DNA of 64,000 bases from Dicyema japonicum (GCA_011109175.1 RDEW01000013.1:910181-974180); one strand, 5' to 3'. Counted from the first letter of the stretch, positions 33,540-45,999 are shown. The notes: generated from the letters alone by a model not told the origin. Made by a program: numbers and translations.

Positions 33540-34460
33540 TGCATGAGATTTCTTTTACAATCAGGACCAGTCCAATAGTTAGCCAATCAAAAACAATGTA
33601 GATGAGTTGTCTGTACTCGTGGTCATTGAATTATTGTTTAGTCATTCATTCTGGTGGTCGAGCATGCTACAATTTTTCGGTAGCTCTCAGCACGCTTTTC
33701 CTTTGTATGCTGAGATGACATCGTCCGTAAGAGAGAGATAATGTATTCGAGTCGGAATTGATTGGTAGATCATACAGAAAGATTAAACAGTGACGGTGAC
33801 AAGGGGATATTGCTATGCTTCTGTTACCACTCTTCGTCCTGTTAGAAAATTTGCGAGCCATCGTTTAAATTCCTTGGGGATTAGAGACCATAGATCTTTC
33901 GAATCAAGATTTTTCTGGGTATTGAGTCAAAAGCCTTGTGAATATCAATAGAGCAAATCAGAGTTTTGTGTCACTAGGCTTTGAGAAAGTGATTAGATGT
34001 CGACAACATCTTGGCTTGGGTACATTGGTCTGTGCCAAGGAGGAAACTCTTTTGGCTTCCCATGGAAGTGTGTTAATTTTCATGTTGTGGAAGTTGCTTC
34101 GATTGATCGAGAGATTATATAACTGAGTTAGAGCTATGAGGGCACAATTTCTTTACGAGAGTTGCTAGTATTCCATCTGGTCTAGTAAAGTAAATTTTTT
34201 CTGTGTTTTAATGGCATTTTAATCTTGTGGGTGAGAAAGTGATTAGGTTGAGACATCATCTTGGTTTCAGGCAAGACGGTCGAATGAGTTAGTAGAGGAC
34301 TGGGATGTCTTTTTGTGGATGTATTGTTTAATGGCCACATATGGTTTTACTAAAAGGTTTCACTGCATTATGTGAACTTTCTGCGCCTAAGACCGTGGGG
34401 ATGCTAAAGTAAGTCTGGTGAGGTAACATTGTCATTAGCTCTGTAAGGTGTTCTTGTATT
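33540..34460 (-). mobile_element. Jockey/CR1-like LINE reverse-transcriptase remnant
   Basis: Minus strand near 33950-33850 encodes ICSIDIHKAFDSIPRKILIR then, past a shift, IPKEFKRWLANFLTGR. These match SIDINKAFDTVSRKILVGKI and KLWLANFLSGR of the copy at 44.4-45.4 kb. Confidence 0.7.
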
Positions 34461-34874
34461 TCTTCGGTAGTCAGTAATGATCATAGGTTTTCCTGTGATC
34501 AGAGTATAGACAGGTGCCGTAGTTTTTTTTAAACTAGTTTTTTTACTCCATTCTTCATTATTAAAATTCCAAGTATTCTAATGGGGATGAGAACTCGTTA
34601 TGGCAAGGGGTCGTCATGTGAAAAATTAAGACTCAATTACTTATCCTTCCACTCCGTTGACATTCAGTTAAATAATAGAGATAGATTTTGGTAGTCGGAT
34701 TAGGTTTGACCTCACAAGATATGATCAGTAATGTTTTCACCAGGTTAGGTTAATAGCAGCAACAAAAGAGTATTACTGTGAAGTTGTCCACTGTTGACTT
34801 TAGCAGAAACAGTGAACCACATGACCCCGCTAAATTACAATTAGTAAATTATTGTGATTTATTTATTTATTTTA

Positions 34875-35035
34875 ATAACCCCGGAACACCGAGAAAGAAA
34901 GACAAAAGACTCAGACAGTTAGGTGATCCCAGTCCTCGCAATCAATTGAGCCATTCGACGTCTGTGATCTTCCATCGTCCCCACTACTTTCCGGAAGAGC
35001 CTTCTCTCGGTCTTGCAGAGGAATCCGATCTGGTG
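34875..35035 (-). mobile_element. Jockey/CR1-like LINE 3' end
   Basis: Reverse complement closely matches 45850-45980: GGATTCCTCTGCAAGACCGA, GAGAAGGCTCTTCCGGAAAG, CAGACGTCGAATGG, GGGATCACCTAACTG, then TCTTTCTTTCTCGGTGTTCC. It is bounded by TTTATTTATTTTAATAACC, the tail in reverse. The high identity marks a young copy. Confidence 0.85.
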
Positions 35036-35130
35036 ATAAATAATGAGAATTATAATTCATTAATTATTTATAAAATTATATTAAATATTTATTTATTTGA
35101 TTAAATTAATAAATTATTTTCAAAATAAAG

Positions 35131-35535
35131 TATAATTCTTTTGTGGTCACTACTTATGTTACAATTAACCACTTTTGATGTGTTCCAAGCAATCTGTTCT
35201 ACAAATCCAAACACCTGCCAACTCAAACCCCTTATAATAAAGATTGAGGAAATGATAAAAGAACGTTTACCTTATCTTTCCCTGGTAAACCGTGGTGTAG
35301 ACTTTCTGGGTGTTCCATTCCATAAAAATTGGAATTGATACTCGAAAATGTTGAGTCTGAGCATTTGAATTCAGTCAATGGTCGTCTGCTTATGCTTATG
35401 GTGTTCAGTCGGTCACTGGCTAGTGCTCATCCTAATAATGTTAATGATATTGTGAATGTGTTTGCATCTCATTTGATTGCAATGAGGAATATGTTAATAA
35501 TGTTGAGGTCAAAGGGGGTTGGCTTAGATTTCTAA
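35131..35535 (+). pseudogene. unidentified frameshifted ORF pair
   Basis: Two frames join across one shift near 35330: the first ends ...LVNRGVDFLGVPFHKNW, the second continues LILENVESEHLNSVNGRLLM through ASAHPNNVNDIVNVFASHL to ...SKGVGLDF. Composition looks like genuine protein, but no family is recognised and no mini-intron with GT-AG ends repairs the shift. Confidence 0.35.
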
Positions 35536-35769
35536 AAAAGGTGCAGGACCTTGTACTGAAAATAAATCAATGTTCTCATATTATATGAGGTGGCTTGGTC
35601 TGTATTTAGAATTTAATTTTATTTTAATAAAATTTTTATTATGTTTTGATTTTGTTAAAGGATTTTATTAAGTTTGCTATTTTTAATTAAGTGTCTTTGT
35701 GACGTCATAGATTGCGGTTTTACCGTAACTCCGGTTTTATCGATTTTTACAATTCATGATATGAATCTA

Positions 35770-35945
35770 GAATACAAGCCAAGTCCTAAAAATAATGATT
35801 TCTGGTTTATCATGCATTTAGGAAGGTGATCTGAGCTTGCTTTGATATGATGCCAAAAAGTCTCACTTCAGTGAGGTTGAAAAAGAAGTTTTCTATCCGT
35901 TTTTGAAGAGCACTATTTTGAAAACGTATTTATTCGAGATGTAAG
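35770..35945 (+). CDS. possible short exon(s), unidentified
   Basis: A frame MNLEYKPSPKNNDFWFIMHL at about 35761-35826 is followed by KKSHFSEVEKEVFYPFLKST and KTYLFE, then a GTAAGT...AAG tract of 28 nt at 35941. A TGA separates the two pieces and no splice choice removes it cleanly. May be a decayed gene. Confidence 0.2.
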
Positions 35946-36693
35946 TAATCATTTTCAATAATTCAAAGACCCACATAAAAAACTCGAGACCCTTGCCTTA
36001 GACGACCCAGGAATTCCAGGTTCGAAGACACAAGGGAACGCCGGATGTTTGCACCCCCGATTTTTATCTTACTATATAGTCGACAAGATTGTTATCAGAT
36101 TGTTTGTTGAGAAGGTGAACTTATCAACCTTACAGTATCAACGACTCGGGTTCTGACGACATTACTACTAACCTCGAATATATAAAAGTTGAGAATTTAT
36201 TGGTGGCTAATTAAGGCATATTCAGTTTCCAAGTTGGACGTGAAAACCCATTTAATCCAAGCATCACGTCCCTTTATACCGGCATTGTGTGAACCCCTCC
36301 ACTGTAATAGGGGAGGAAAAGATATTTATAACTTCTGTGACAACCGCAACTGACGCCTCTTAGGATTTGATTAAGGCATGAGTATGTTTTCGTCTCAAAC
36401 AAAATAGATCCACTGGATTTCTAGTGGTCAATATATTTCAAGAATATGGTGGATCCAATAACGCCTCTGTGAATTGAAGATGGCAAAGAGCAGAAATTCA
36501 TCAATCAAGTAGGCAGCGGTAGGAGAATCAAACCCACTGCTAAAGATAACCTGTAAATTACGAGCGATGAAATTACCTGAACCATTGCTAAATGCAACGA
36601 GAGCAATGCACTCAGCAGATCAATCTAACCAAAAAACAGCAAGCAGAGTACGCATGAGCCGATTGAGTTTTTTTGCCTACCCATACTAACAAG

Positions 36694-37990
36694 TTAGTTA
36701 AGAGCTCTTTCGCGTGGCCCTAAAAGGGGTTCGCTTGAGCCATGTTTTGCAGCCATCCTCCTCGCCCACGCCATCTTGTTCCTGACCCTCATTCGAACAT
36801 CATCCAGATCGTCCGGTGTCATCAATTTACGACTGTTTTGTTTGTAGTCATCTTTTAAGCAGGTTGGAAGTGTGTTTCTTGGTCTGCCTCGAAATCCGCG
36901 ACTTCTGGCGTAGTAGAAATATTCTTCCATTATTCTGTTACTTGGCGTAGTCGGGTCCAGTCTGAGGATATGTCCAAATAGTCGCCATCTCGATAAAATA
37001 ACATCGGTGCTGAGTGGTCTGGATTTACATCGTGAATATAGATTTTCATTTGAGATTTTTCTCGGCCAAAAAATTCCAATCAACATGCGGAGTTGGCTCC
37101 TGTGAAAAGTATCTAGCTTCTCTAAATCAATTTTAGAACATGCCCATGTTCCAGTATTGTATAGCAAAATTGGTTTAACAAACGTGTCGTATAGTCTGAC
37201 ACGAAGTTTCTGTGATACATCTTTTTTCCTTATCCAAATTAGGTACATTTTTTGAAATATATGGTAGCCAGCATTTTCCTTCGACAAATATCCTCAGCAT
37301 CACCTAGCAGTGAGCCGAGTTTTTTGGTATGTCTCCAGCACTCATCGTTCTTTGATTCTGCTCGTTCGACTCGTGTATATTCAGTTTTTTTAATGTTTAT
37401 GCGCAAATCCCAATTCTTAAAAATACGTTCGGCTTGAAGTAAAATTTGGTCAAGTATTTCTTGGTCGGTAGACACAAAGTCTACATCATCCGGATAAATT
37501 AACTCTGTTATGTCCCAGTATTTAGGACCCATGACATTTCTCAATTCCTTGAGCGCAGCTTCGAGGTAAACAATAAATATAATTGGGGACAAAGAATCTC
37601 CTTGTGGAGTGCCCATGTTGGTACTGAAACACTTCGAATGCTTTGTTCCTATTCTCACGGATAGGTCAGTTTCGGAAAGTAATAAACTTATTAGTCTCAG
37701 GCAGTCCTCGTCAAGCAGTTCCTTTAGAACAATCATGAGTTTTTCTCTATTGATGCTGTTAAAAGCCTTCGTTAGATCAATTCCTAGGATGTAGATTACT
37801 TTCGTGTATTTTTGACATATTGATGTGAGCCATCGATGACTCCATACAATATCTGAGGTTGATCTTCCACTTCTAGACCCACTTTGACTTAGGGAAAGGT
37901 ATTTTTCCACTGGCTCTCGTATACGGTTAAGCACTATGATCGATAAGGTTTTCCTGCATCCTTTGATATTGGAACGGACAAACAAATCGA
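36694..37990 (-). mobile_element. RTE-like LINE, reverse transcriptase to 3' domain
   Basis: Two overlapping frames (37985-37239 and 37287-36694) encode YILGIDLTKAFNSINREKLM, NMGTPQGDSLSPIIFIVYLE, LIYPDDVDFVS (YADD changed to YPDD), KKLGSLLGDAEDICRRK, FVKPILLYNTGTW, SRWRLFGHILRLDPTTPSNR and FRGRPRNTLPTCLKDD. One frameshift near 37260 and loss of the canonical alanine in the catalytic box make it inactive. The endonuclease is missing (5' truncation). Confidence 0.9.
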
Positions 37991-38419
37991 TGTCCTCCTG
38001 TAAGAGGTCCTCTAAATATCATTTTAACGACATTGATACAAGAAAGCGGGGATAATTACTGCTATCGCTATTTATGACCACGTGGCCCACTTCAAGAACG
38101 GTGAAAATTTAATGTATCCTGCAAAGTATCACAAATATAAACACTTGTGAGTTGCAAGCAAGAGTTAATGTTGCATACATCAGATTGTCCACTACATATG
38201 TAACGAACATGCCATATATGCATGAATGTAGACTAATATAATCAGATTTGAAAACCTTGATTAATTACATCAACAATCAAAGCGGATAGAACATCAACTC
38301 AGAAAATTCTTATAGCCCACTAAAACACCCACGTTTAATACCATTAATTATTTAAATATTTAAATATTTTTTATCAAAAACAACTAACAATTTTTATTAA
38401 TGGTTTTATTAATGAAAAT

Positions 38420-39470
38420 GGTCAATAATGGAAGTTGGATGAATTGTCGGTTAGGATAATCAGACTACTACTTGCGAATACAAGACTATCTTTGAGGACA
38501 GAAGGAGCAACTTCCCACAATTTCAAAACAACGATTGGGACACCCCAGGGTGATTCCCTCTCCCCTTTACTATTCACCATATACCTTGAATCTGCACTCC
38601 GCGACCTCCGTAAATTCTATATAGGAGACATAGAAGAGACATCTTATGCGGATGATGTGGATTTCGTATCACGGGACGTGACCGCACTCTAACACCTACT
38701 AGAAAATGCACCTGCGGAGCTTGAGAAATGGTTTCTCAGCGTAAATGTAAACAAAACTGAAATTACGGAAATCAAAAGAGAAGACGATATTACTCATGAA
38801 AGATGGAGACGTACTAATAAGCTCGGCTCTCTACTAGGAGACGCTGAAGATGTACTAAGGAGGAAAACACTGGCAAATGCGGCAATGGCTAAACTGAAGA
38901 AAGGATGGCTAAGAGCCAAAGGACTTGGAATTGACATCAGATGCAGGCTTTACAACGCGTTTGTGAAACCGATCCTACTGTACAACGCTGGGACATGGGG
39001 AAGTTCCTTCAACGAACTATTGAAACTGGATTCGTTCCATAGAAGGCAACTAAGAAGCTTACTCGGAATGGAGTGGCCACGTAGAATATCAACCACTGGT
39101 ATCTACAACAAGTGTATGTGTTCGTACATCAGCAAGGATGTGATAGATGCCCGGTGGAGGCTATTTGGGCATGTACTAAGAATGAACCCGGACGCACCCG
39201 CTAACAAAGCGATGGAAGATTACTTTGACAGTTGCGACAAACCCTTCCGCGGACGACCTAGATCGACACTTCCGACTGCCTTAAACAAAGACTTAAATCG
39301 TGTGAGAAAAAATCTAAAGACGGGGGACGACCTGGACGAATTGAGATCACTCGCATTCGACAGAGGAAGATGGAAAAGACTAACTATAAATATTGTTTCT
39401 TTGAGTGTTGCACATGCGGGGCTATAATCATTATGGCTTTCGTGAAAGTGCCTTAATAATAATAATGGAA
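38420..39470 (+). mobile_element. RTE-like LINE, 5'-truncated, nearly open copy with intact YADD
   Basis: The frame runs from VRIIRLLLANTRLSLRTEG through TIGTPQGDSLSPLLFTIYLE and ETSYADDVDFVSRD to a single TAA (38690-38692). It then continues open through LGSLLGDAEDVLRRK, FVKPILLYNAGTWGSS, ARWRLFGHVLRMNPDAPANK, FRGRPRSTLPTALNKDLNR and DDLDELRSLAFDRGRWKRLT to a stop at 39425. The 3' end has GGGGCTATAATCATTATGGC TTTCGTGAAAG and TTAATAATAATAAT. It is the least decayed RTE-like copy and provides the reference 3' tail. Confidence 0.9.
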
Positions 39471-39989
39471 GTAGGTCTGCCCTCTTCTATTTTCGCCGCA
39501 CGTCTTACCGTCGCGGAAATCACTTCATTCTTCTGCGGAATATTTTTCATAATGTAATTTTCACTAGATGATTTGGTCAGGGAGATAGAAGCGGAACCCT
39601 GTAATGTACTATTGGAAGATGGATTTTGTCAGCACAAGCAGATGTTCTCCCTTGGGTTCCTTTCTTGGATTAATTAGTTATGACTGTTTGTTCTAGGTTT
39701 ACTAAAGATTGTATGCCTGGGCTGTTACTTTCAAAAGATTGAGAGTTGTCTCAGAGAGAAACAAGAGAGAAATAAGACTTAGAGCACCTTGCTCGTCTCA
39801 GAGAGAGATAAGACTTAGAGTGACCTTGCTCTTGAAGTATAAGAGGATGACGTTGTTATTAGTCTCGGGTTGCACATGCCTTTTCATAGCGAAAGTCCAT
39901 TAATAATAAGTCAAGCCATATTTTATGGTCTGGCACTTCCCACACCGGTTCCACGCACACGTGTAATCCAATTCCTATATTCAAATTTA

Positions 39990-40165
39990 TTTATTTAACT
40001 CCAAGACCACCAAGAAAGATAGGTCAAAACTAACTGATTAGGTGATCCCAGCCTCCAACAACATCCGAACTTTTCTTCGCCTGGTCTTCTAATGACCCAA
40101 CTGCATTCCGGAAGCGCCTTCTCTTCCACGTGCAAATGAATTCAATCGGCGTGCACTTTTTTTAT
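39990..40165 (-). mobile_element. Jockey/CR1-like LINE 3' end joined to an RTE-like copy
   Basis: TTTATTTATTTAACTCCAAG...ACCAAGAAAGATAGG...GGTGATCCCAG matches in reverse the 3' end at 45930-45980, and GCATTCCGGAAGCGCCTTCT matches the region near 45865. It directly abuts the RWRLFGYVLRLDPRV end of the RTE-like element on the same strand. Confidence 0.65.
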
Positions 40166-41990
40166 AACCGACCGAAATTACTCTCGGGTCCAACCTCAGG
40201 ACGTATCCAAAAAGTCTCCAACGAGAGCTAATGATCTCGTGACTTAATGGTGTACAGTCACACTTATTGTACAGTCCATTCCAGTTATGCTTCTTAGATG
40301 ATTCCTGTGAAACGAGTCTAGCTTCTCCAATTCCTCTTTTAAGGTGACCCAGGTCCCAGAGTTGTATAGTAGGATTGGTTTGATAAAGGTGTCGTATAAC
40401 ATTATCCTTTGTTTTACGTTATTCCTTTTCCGTTTTAGCCATAGGTCTTTCAGCCCGTGTAATGCCGCGTTTACCATAGTTTTTCTCCGTATGATATCTT
40501 CAATATCTCCTAATTGGGAGCCAAATTTCTTTGTATGTCTACATTTCTCTTCGAGTAGGTTATTCATTCGTCCTATTTCTGTCCGTTCTGTTTTTTTCTG
40601 TTCACGGTGAGAAACCCTTTCCCAATTATATCTGGTGCTTTTTCTAGTATATGTTCCAGGAGTTTTTTGTCTTCAGAGATTAGGTCGACATCATCAGCAT
40701 AAATCACTTCTTCTATTTTTTCATTGGTATAATGGTCTCAGTTCCCTCATAGCGGCCTCCAAGTATATTGTGAATAGTAACGGAGAGAGGGAGTCTCCTT
40801 GAGGAGTGCCTGTGTTTGTTTCAAATTTTCTTGAGTAGGTTTTTCCAACTCTCACAAGGAGTTCTGTTTTAAATATAAGAATTTGGAACATTCTTAGACT
40901 CGATTCGTCAATAAACCCTTCCAGCACTGTCATCAATTTGTTCCTGTTAACTTTTGATAGATCTATTCCCCAGAATTTGGGTGACATTGCAATATCTTTG
41001 ATGTGTTGCACATCTTCATCTGTGACTCCAGACTGCATCAGCTGTTGATTTCCCTTCTCTGAACCCACTTTGACTTCGGGTAGTCATAGGCGGGTCCTTT
41101 TATTCGTTCCAATACAATGTTAGCTAAGACTTTTTGCAGAGAATTTGTTTCCGTTGCGTGTCCATTTCGTGTATTCTCATTATTATTGTTTGTAGTGTTG
41201 TTATGTTTCTTATGTTTGATACCATGTTTCAATAGCCATTCTGTGATCGCTGACAGTTGTTGAACCTTCGTATGAGCGTGCGTTTTTAAGAGAGCGTTTG
41301 TCATTGATCCGGCATATAATGTAATCAATTTGGTTGTATATAGGGACTAGTTTTCCATCTGGGTTTCTTCGTTCGCCCTTCCAAGTGGTTATGTGGCATG
41401 CACGATGAGAGAATGCGGTGTTGCACAAGAACAGTTTGTTTGCCGTGCAGAAATGGCCAAGTATGGTCCCAGGCAAGTTTCTTTTCCCACGTCCGTGTCT
41501 TCCCATGAAGGTATCTTTTGAGTTTTTTTTGTTCCGATTTTCGCATTCAGATCGCAGCAATGAATATAAGTGAGGACGACTCGTATTCATTATACGTTTT
41601 TGATAATGCTGAGTAAAATTCATCCAGCTCAGCCGGGTTTTTTGCAACTCTTCCACAGTGTGGCGCATATACATTTATAATTGTTAGTGTATTTTTAGGG
41701 GAACACTGGTTGTTCAGATAGATCTGTATTACGCAGATCCTGTCATTCACCCGCCAAGTGCGACTGATGTCGGCTGATAGTTTTCTGTTAATGGCGAATC
41801 CGAGACCATAGTGTTTTGAGTCACTGGGTAGACATATTAGTCGATATTTTCCATGGTTTTCATCGAGATAGTACGTAATTTTCGTCTCTTGTATACAGCC
41901 AATGGTAACGTTATATCTTTCTAGGTCATCACAGAGTATTTCTTGACTGAGGCTTAGATATTCCTCTAGCATTGAAGGTAAGAAGCTTTA
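40166..41990 (-). mobile_element. RTE-like LINE with endonuclease and reverse transcriptase
   Basis: Endonuclease (41972-41210, two frames): IGCIQETKI, YGLGFAINRKLSADI, VNDRICVIQIYL, TLTIINVYAPHCGRV, DEFYSALSKTYNEY and a terminal VSDHRM, i.e. APE-type motifs. Reverse transcriptase (41068-40244): FWGIDLSKVNRNKLMTVLEG, TNTGTPQGDSLSPLLFTIYL, VIYADDVDLIS, KKFGSQLGDIEDIIRRK and FIKPILLYNSGTW, then RWRLFGYVLRLDPRV. YADD is intact. Several shifts and a replaced segment around 41050-41330 make it inactive. Confidence 0.88.
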
Positions 41991-42317
41991 GGGCATGCAT
42001 ATTCTTTTTATCTTCTGCTTTCTAGACATTTTCCTTAAAGTTAATGCATGAAAATTTACTTTGAAAATAAACCAGCACAAGGTGACACAATTAAATATTT
42101 ATTAAATATTAAATTTATAATGTATTTTTTTCTAAAATATTTAATAATAAAATTTCCGATAATCACATAATAATAATTATTATTATTAATACTATTATTA
42201 TTATTATTATTATAATCACAGTAAATATTATTTTTGTAATGAGAAGTACAATATTCGCATAAAATCTATCTTCTGAATAATTCATTTCAATTCGATTATC
42301 TGTTAAATGCGTATTTT

Positions 42318-42985
42318 CTAAAGCTGGCTTACGAACTGCTCCAAAAATAGACTTTCCACATTCTTTCGCTGAAAATTATTATAATAATTACCATTCCCAA
42401 CAAAATCCCTGACTGTATCAGTTCTGAAAAACTGAGCTCTAAAATACGATATTTCCACAAAGACATCTTCCGGGAAGTAAACGAACAGTTTGTCACATTT
42501 ATAGTAGTCATCGATTTCTGATGTCATGCTTACTTCCACACAAGTTTGTATTTTGTCAGACTAAATATGCATTTATAGTACATATTGTTATCTAAAGCTG
42601 ATAAATTTCAAACTTTCTTCCATCGGATCTGGCGGTGACCCCAAAATCGACTAGTCCGCTATCCATGATGATTTGAAGGGGATTCGAATTAATATACTCT
42701 TTTTTAATTCTCACGTTTTTGAATAAATTCGATTGGAGCTGATTTTATAAATTATTTACTTTATCATCCTCCTTCCAGAAAACAGTGATATTCCCACTGA
42801 TAGCCACGTGAGTTGTTTCTTGGTGATAGATGATCCAGGTTGGTGCTGGTTTAGTATGGTATTTAAATGAAAAGTAATAACGAGGAATTTGAGTATTTAT
42901 AGTAATTATGTTGATAACTAAGATGAATTATTGAAAATACAAATTATGTGTATCATGTATGTTGAAATTGTTTATGCAAATTATT
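42318..42985 (-). CDS. cadherin-like (dystroglycan-type) domain gene, partial
   Basis: Minus strand. After a 23-nt intron (42918-42940) an exon (42917-42760) reads INIITINTQIPRYYFSFKYH then TKPAPTWIIY and THVAISGNITVFWKEDDK. A 21-nt intron (42739-42759) follows, then an exon with LFKNVRIKKEYINSNPLQII, SGLVDFGVTARSDGRKFEIY and QL. The pattern of F.F.....APTW+.+......+.G followed by V.F.V.A.D..G...Y is that of CADG/dystroglycan-type cadherin-like folds. A TAG at 42594-42592 interrupts. The downstream frame 42560-42318 (SDKIQTCVEVSMTSE start, LFLEQFVSQL end) is preceded by a possible 21-nt intron (42561-42581), but phases do not join cleanly. Domain assignment is from pattern only. Confidence 0.5.
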
Positions 42986-43029
42986 TTATTTAATAAAGAT
43001 TTTTTATATTTAATACAATATTATTTAAA

Positions 43030-45985
43030 AATTTATTTAAATAAATAAAAAACCCTTTCAATCTTTTTGGTTCTCCCCACCGTCCGGTGTCCTTTCATCT
43101 CCTGTGTCTTCGACCCTGTCTGGTGTCCCCATTTATCCAGACTTTTGATTCTTCTATGTGGAGACGTCGAAACCAATCCTGGTCCATGGATAGGTTTTAC
43201 AATTATACAACTGAATACGAATGGGGTCAGGAAGTAAATCTTTGAACTCCGGGCACTTCTCCGCGAAAATGAGGCTGACCTCGCTTTAATACAGGAGTCC
43301 AAGCTATCTCCCTCCATACCAACACCCTCTTTTCCCGGATACACAGTGATCCGTAAAGATCGTCAGGGAAAACGCGGAGGAGGACTACTTACTATTATAA
43401 AGAACGATTTTCTTTTATGGATACAACTCAACAAACCTCAGAGCTTCTTGGCTCCGACAAGACTTTGGAGCAGATTACTGTCAAAATGGAGTTATTCCCG
43501 TTCTTTTGGATCCATTTAGCTAATTTATATATTCCTCCACAAGGATCGTGTCCGTCATCTTACACCCCTGATTTATCACGCATTTCAACGTTGAAAAATC
43601 TACTGTTATGTGGGGATCTTAATGCACGACATCCAGTTTGGCTCACTTCCCAATTATTTGATAACCGAGGAGAACTCATTGCAAATTATCTTCCTGACCT
43701 GATTATACTGAACAACCCTAACTCACATACGAGAACCCCATTAAGGATGACTGATAGCTGCACATCCCCCGACTTAACACTATGCTCACCTTCTCTGGCT
43801 GGACTCATTTCCTGGAACGTCTTTTACGGCTTCTCCAGTGACCACAATCCAATCCTTCTAAAATTGAGAGGTCTTCGACGATACAGGAGACGGCGGCGAA
43901 ATCAAAAAGATTCAAGGATTATACGAAGGTTGACTGGTCTGGTTTCAGTAACCTTGTGGATAAATTCTTGGCCGGAGATTATCCTCCCAATACGCTCTAT
44001 TGACGAGGCCGCAGAAATTATCAGCGCTGCCATTCAGAAAGCTGACCATATTTTTATTCCTATATCGTCATACAAGAAGTTTATTCCTACCCTCAGCTCT
44101 TATACAATAAGTCTTATAAAACAAAGAGACCGGCTGAAGAGATGCCATCTGTTGGACATGAAGTCTTTGACAGCCCTCAGACAACTGAATAAAAGATCTG
44201 TCAGAGCATAAAAGAACACAAGGACAAGAGATGGCAGCATCTAGTTAACCACCTCGACAGGAAAAGTACATCCCGACATCTTCTGGAAAACTCTTAAACA
44301 AGTCAAGTCGGAGCTGGATGATGCAGACGGAACCGGAAAGTCTTCTCCTGAACACTTATGCCACCTACATCCTAACATCCTTATGAAACATTACGCTGGA
44401 ATTAGCTTCAAACCATTCTCGAAACACCTGGACATTAAGGTGCGTGCCCATAAACCGAAGAAGGAACCTTATCACGAACTATTCACAGATGACCAAGTCT
44501 TGGATGTGATCACCAGATTAAAGAGCTCACGGGCGTGCGGGCCTGACAAAGTATCTTCTATTCACCTAAAACACCTAAGCCACTACGCAATTGGCTACCT
44601 CACGCATATATACAATCTGTCCATTAACTATAATATTATTCCTAAGATTTGGAAGAATTCTATCATCAGACCGATATTGAAGGCTGGGAAACCAGAGACA
44701 GAACCTGCATCCTACAGGCCTATTTCCGTTACCAGCACACTGTCAAAAATTATGGAGAAACTTGTATTATCAGTCATTATTCCGTATCTTCCGCGTCCTA
44801 TATTTCAACATGGTTTCCTCCGCGGTAGGTCCACCGCTACATACTTGGCAACTTTATCGCAGTTCATTGCCGACGGTTTTAACACCCATCCTCCGCCTCA
44901 CAAACGCACAATCTTGGTTTCTATTGACATCAACAAAGCCTTTGACACTGTTTCGAGGAAAATCTTGGTTGGAAAAATATTTTCTACTAATATTCGTCCG
45001 AATGTGAAATTATGGCTGGCCAACTTTTTGTCTGGAAGACGTGGAAGAGTAGTCAGTGGTGATCTCAGATCTAGATCACGATTACTACCGAACGGGGTAC
45101 CCCAGGGGTCTCCACTTTCACCAATTCTATTCAACCTTTTCCTACACGACCTACCTAATGATGGAGACGAAGATTCCCTGTTATTATCCTACGCAGACGA
45201 CGTAGTCATTGCAATACGGAACCGCTCGACGCAAGTCGCATCCCTTAAAACTCAGACAAAATTGAACATTCTCCACGATTGGATTGTGGCAATCGACTTA
45301 ACGATTTCTGCAACCAAGTCTATCTGTTCCACATTCACGTCGGACCGTCGTTCCAAGGATGAACCGAGTCTTTATTGGTCCCACTAGGATTCCAGTGACA
45401 AAGTCCCCCATTGTCCTTGGAGTCAAGTACGACAGCCTTCTCAAATTCAACTCCCACGCAACAGACATGATCACCAGGGGCCTCCAGAAAGTTAACGTTA
45501 TACGCGCCCTTGTTCGGAGGACCACGAGGAACATGGACTTTTCCGTTTCTACACCTACCAACAAACAATCGCGCCTGCCATTGAGTATGCCTCCGTTGCA
45601 TGGAGATTCGGGCTATCGGAGTCTTTGGTCCAAAGAATCAACTCGATATACCGGAAAACAATCAGTATGCTTTCCCACGTAATGGATCAACAGTCGACTC
45701 ACTACTCATGGAAGCTAAGATCCGTAGTCGTGGCTCCGGATTTTTTGGCGTCTGTGAGGAAGATGGAAATCCGCTTCGCCTGATCCTTTCCATGGCAAGA
45801 GAAAACCGATTGGATAAGAAATTCCCCTCCCCGATCGGATTCCTCTGCAAGACCGAGAGAAGGCTCTTCCGGAAAGTAATGGGGACGATGGAGATCACAG
45901 ACGTCGAATGGCACAATGATTGCAAGGACTGGGATCACCTAACTGTATGACTCTTTTGTCTTTCTTTCTCGGTGTTCCAAAAAAA
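43030..45985 (+). mobile_element. Jockey/CR1-like LINE, nearly full length, with 5' 2A-like motif
   Basis: Order: an open leader; RLLILLCGDVETNPGP at 43139-43186 (2A-like D-V-E-x-N-P-G-P); endonuclease starting QLNTNGVRK and RENEADLALIQESKL, with LLCGDLNARHPVW and ISWNVFYGFSSDHNPILLKL (43417-44211); reverse transcriptase at 44383-45387 with SSRACGPDKVSS, ASYRPISVTSTLSKIMEKL, SIDINKAFDTVSRKILVGKI, NGVPQGSPLSPILFNLFLHD and LLSYADDVVIAIRN; a C-terminal part to WDHLTV; 3' end TTTCTTTCTCGGTGTTCC. A stop after NGVRK and shifts near 44215 and 45390 inactivate it. Length about 2.9 kb. Jockey versus CR1 is not settled by eye. Confidence 0.88.
43139..43186 (+). promoter_or_regulatory. 2A-like ribosome-skipping motif in the LINE
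   Basis: CGDVETNPG followed by P fits the 2A consensus D(V/I)ExNPG|P, with the usual leucine-rich run upstream. In viruses and some APE-type non-LTR retrotransposons this peptide makes the ribosome skip the Gly-Pro bond, releasing the upstream peptide from the endonuclease-RT protein. Activity of this copy is inferred. Confidence 0.8.
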
Positions 45986-45999
45986 TCTTTTTTGTGTGA

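Noticed and set aside
45298-45938. Minus-strand frames of 78-88 codons over the LINE at 45.3-45.9 kb
   Set aside because: They are shadows of the plus-strand LINE C-terminal region.
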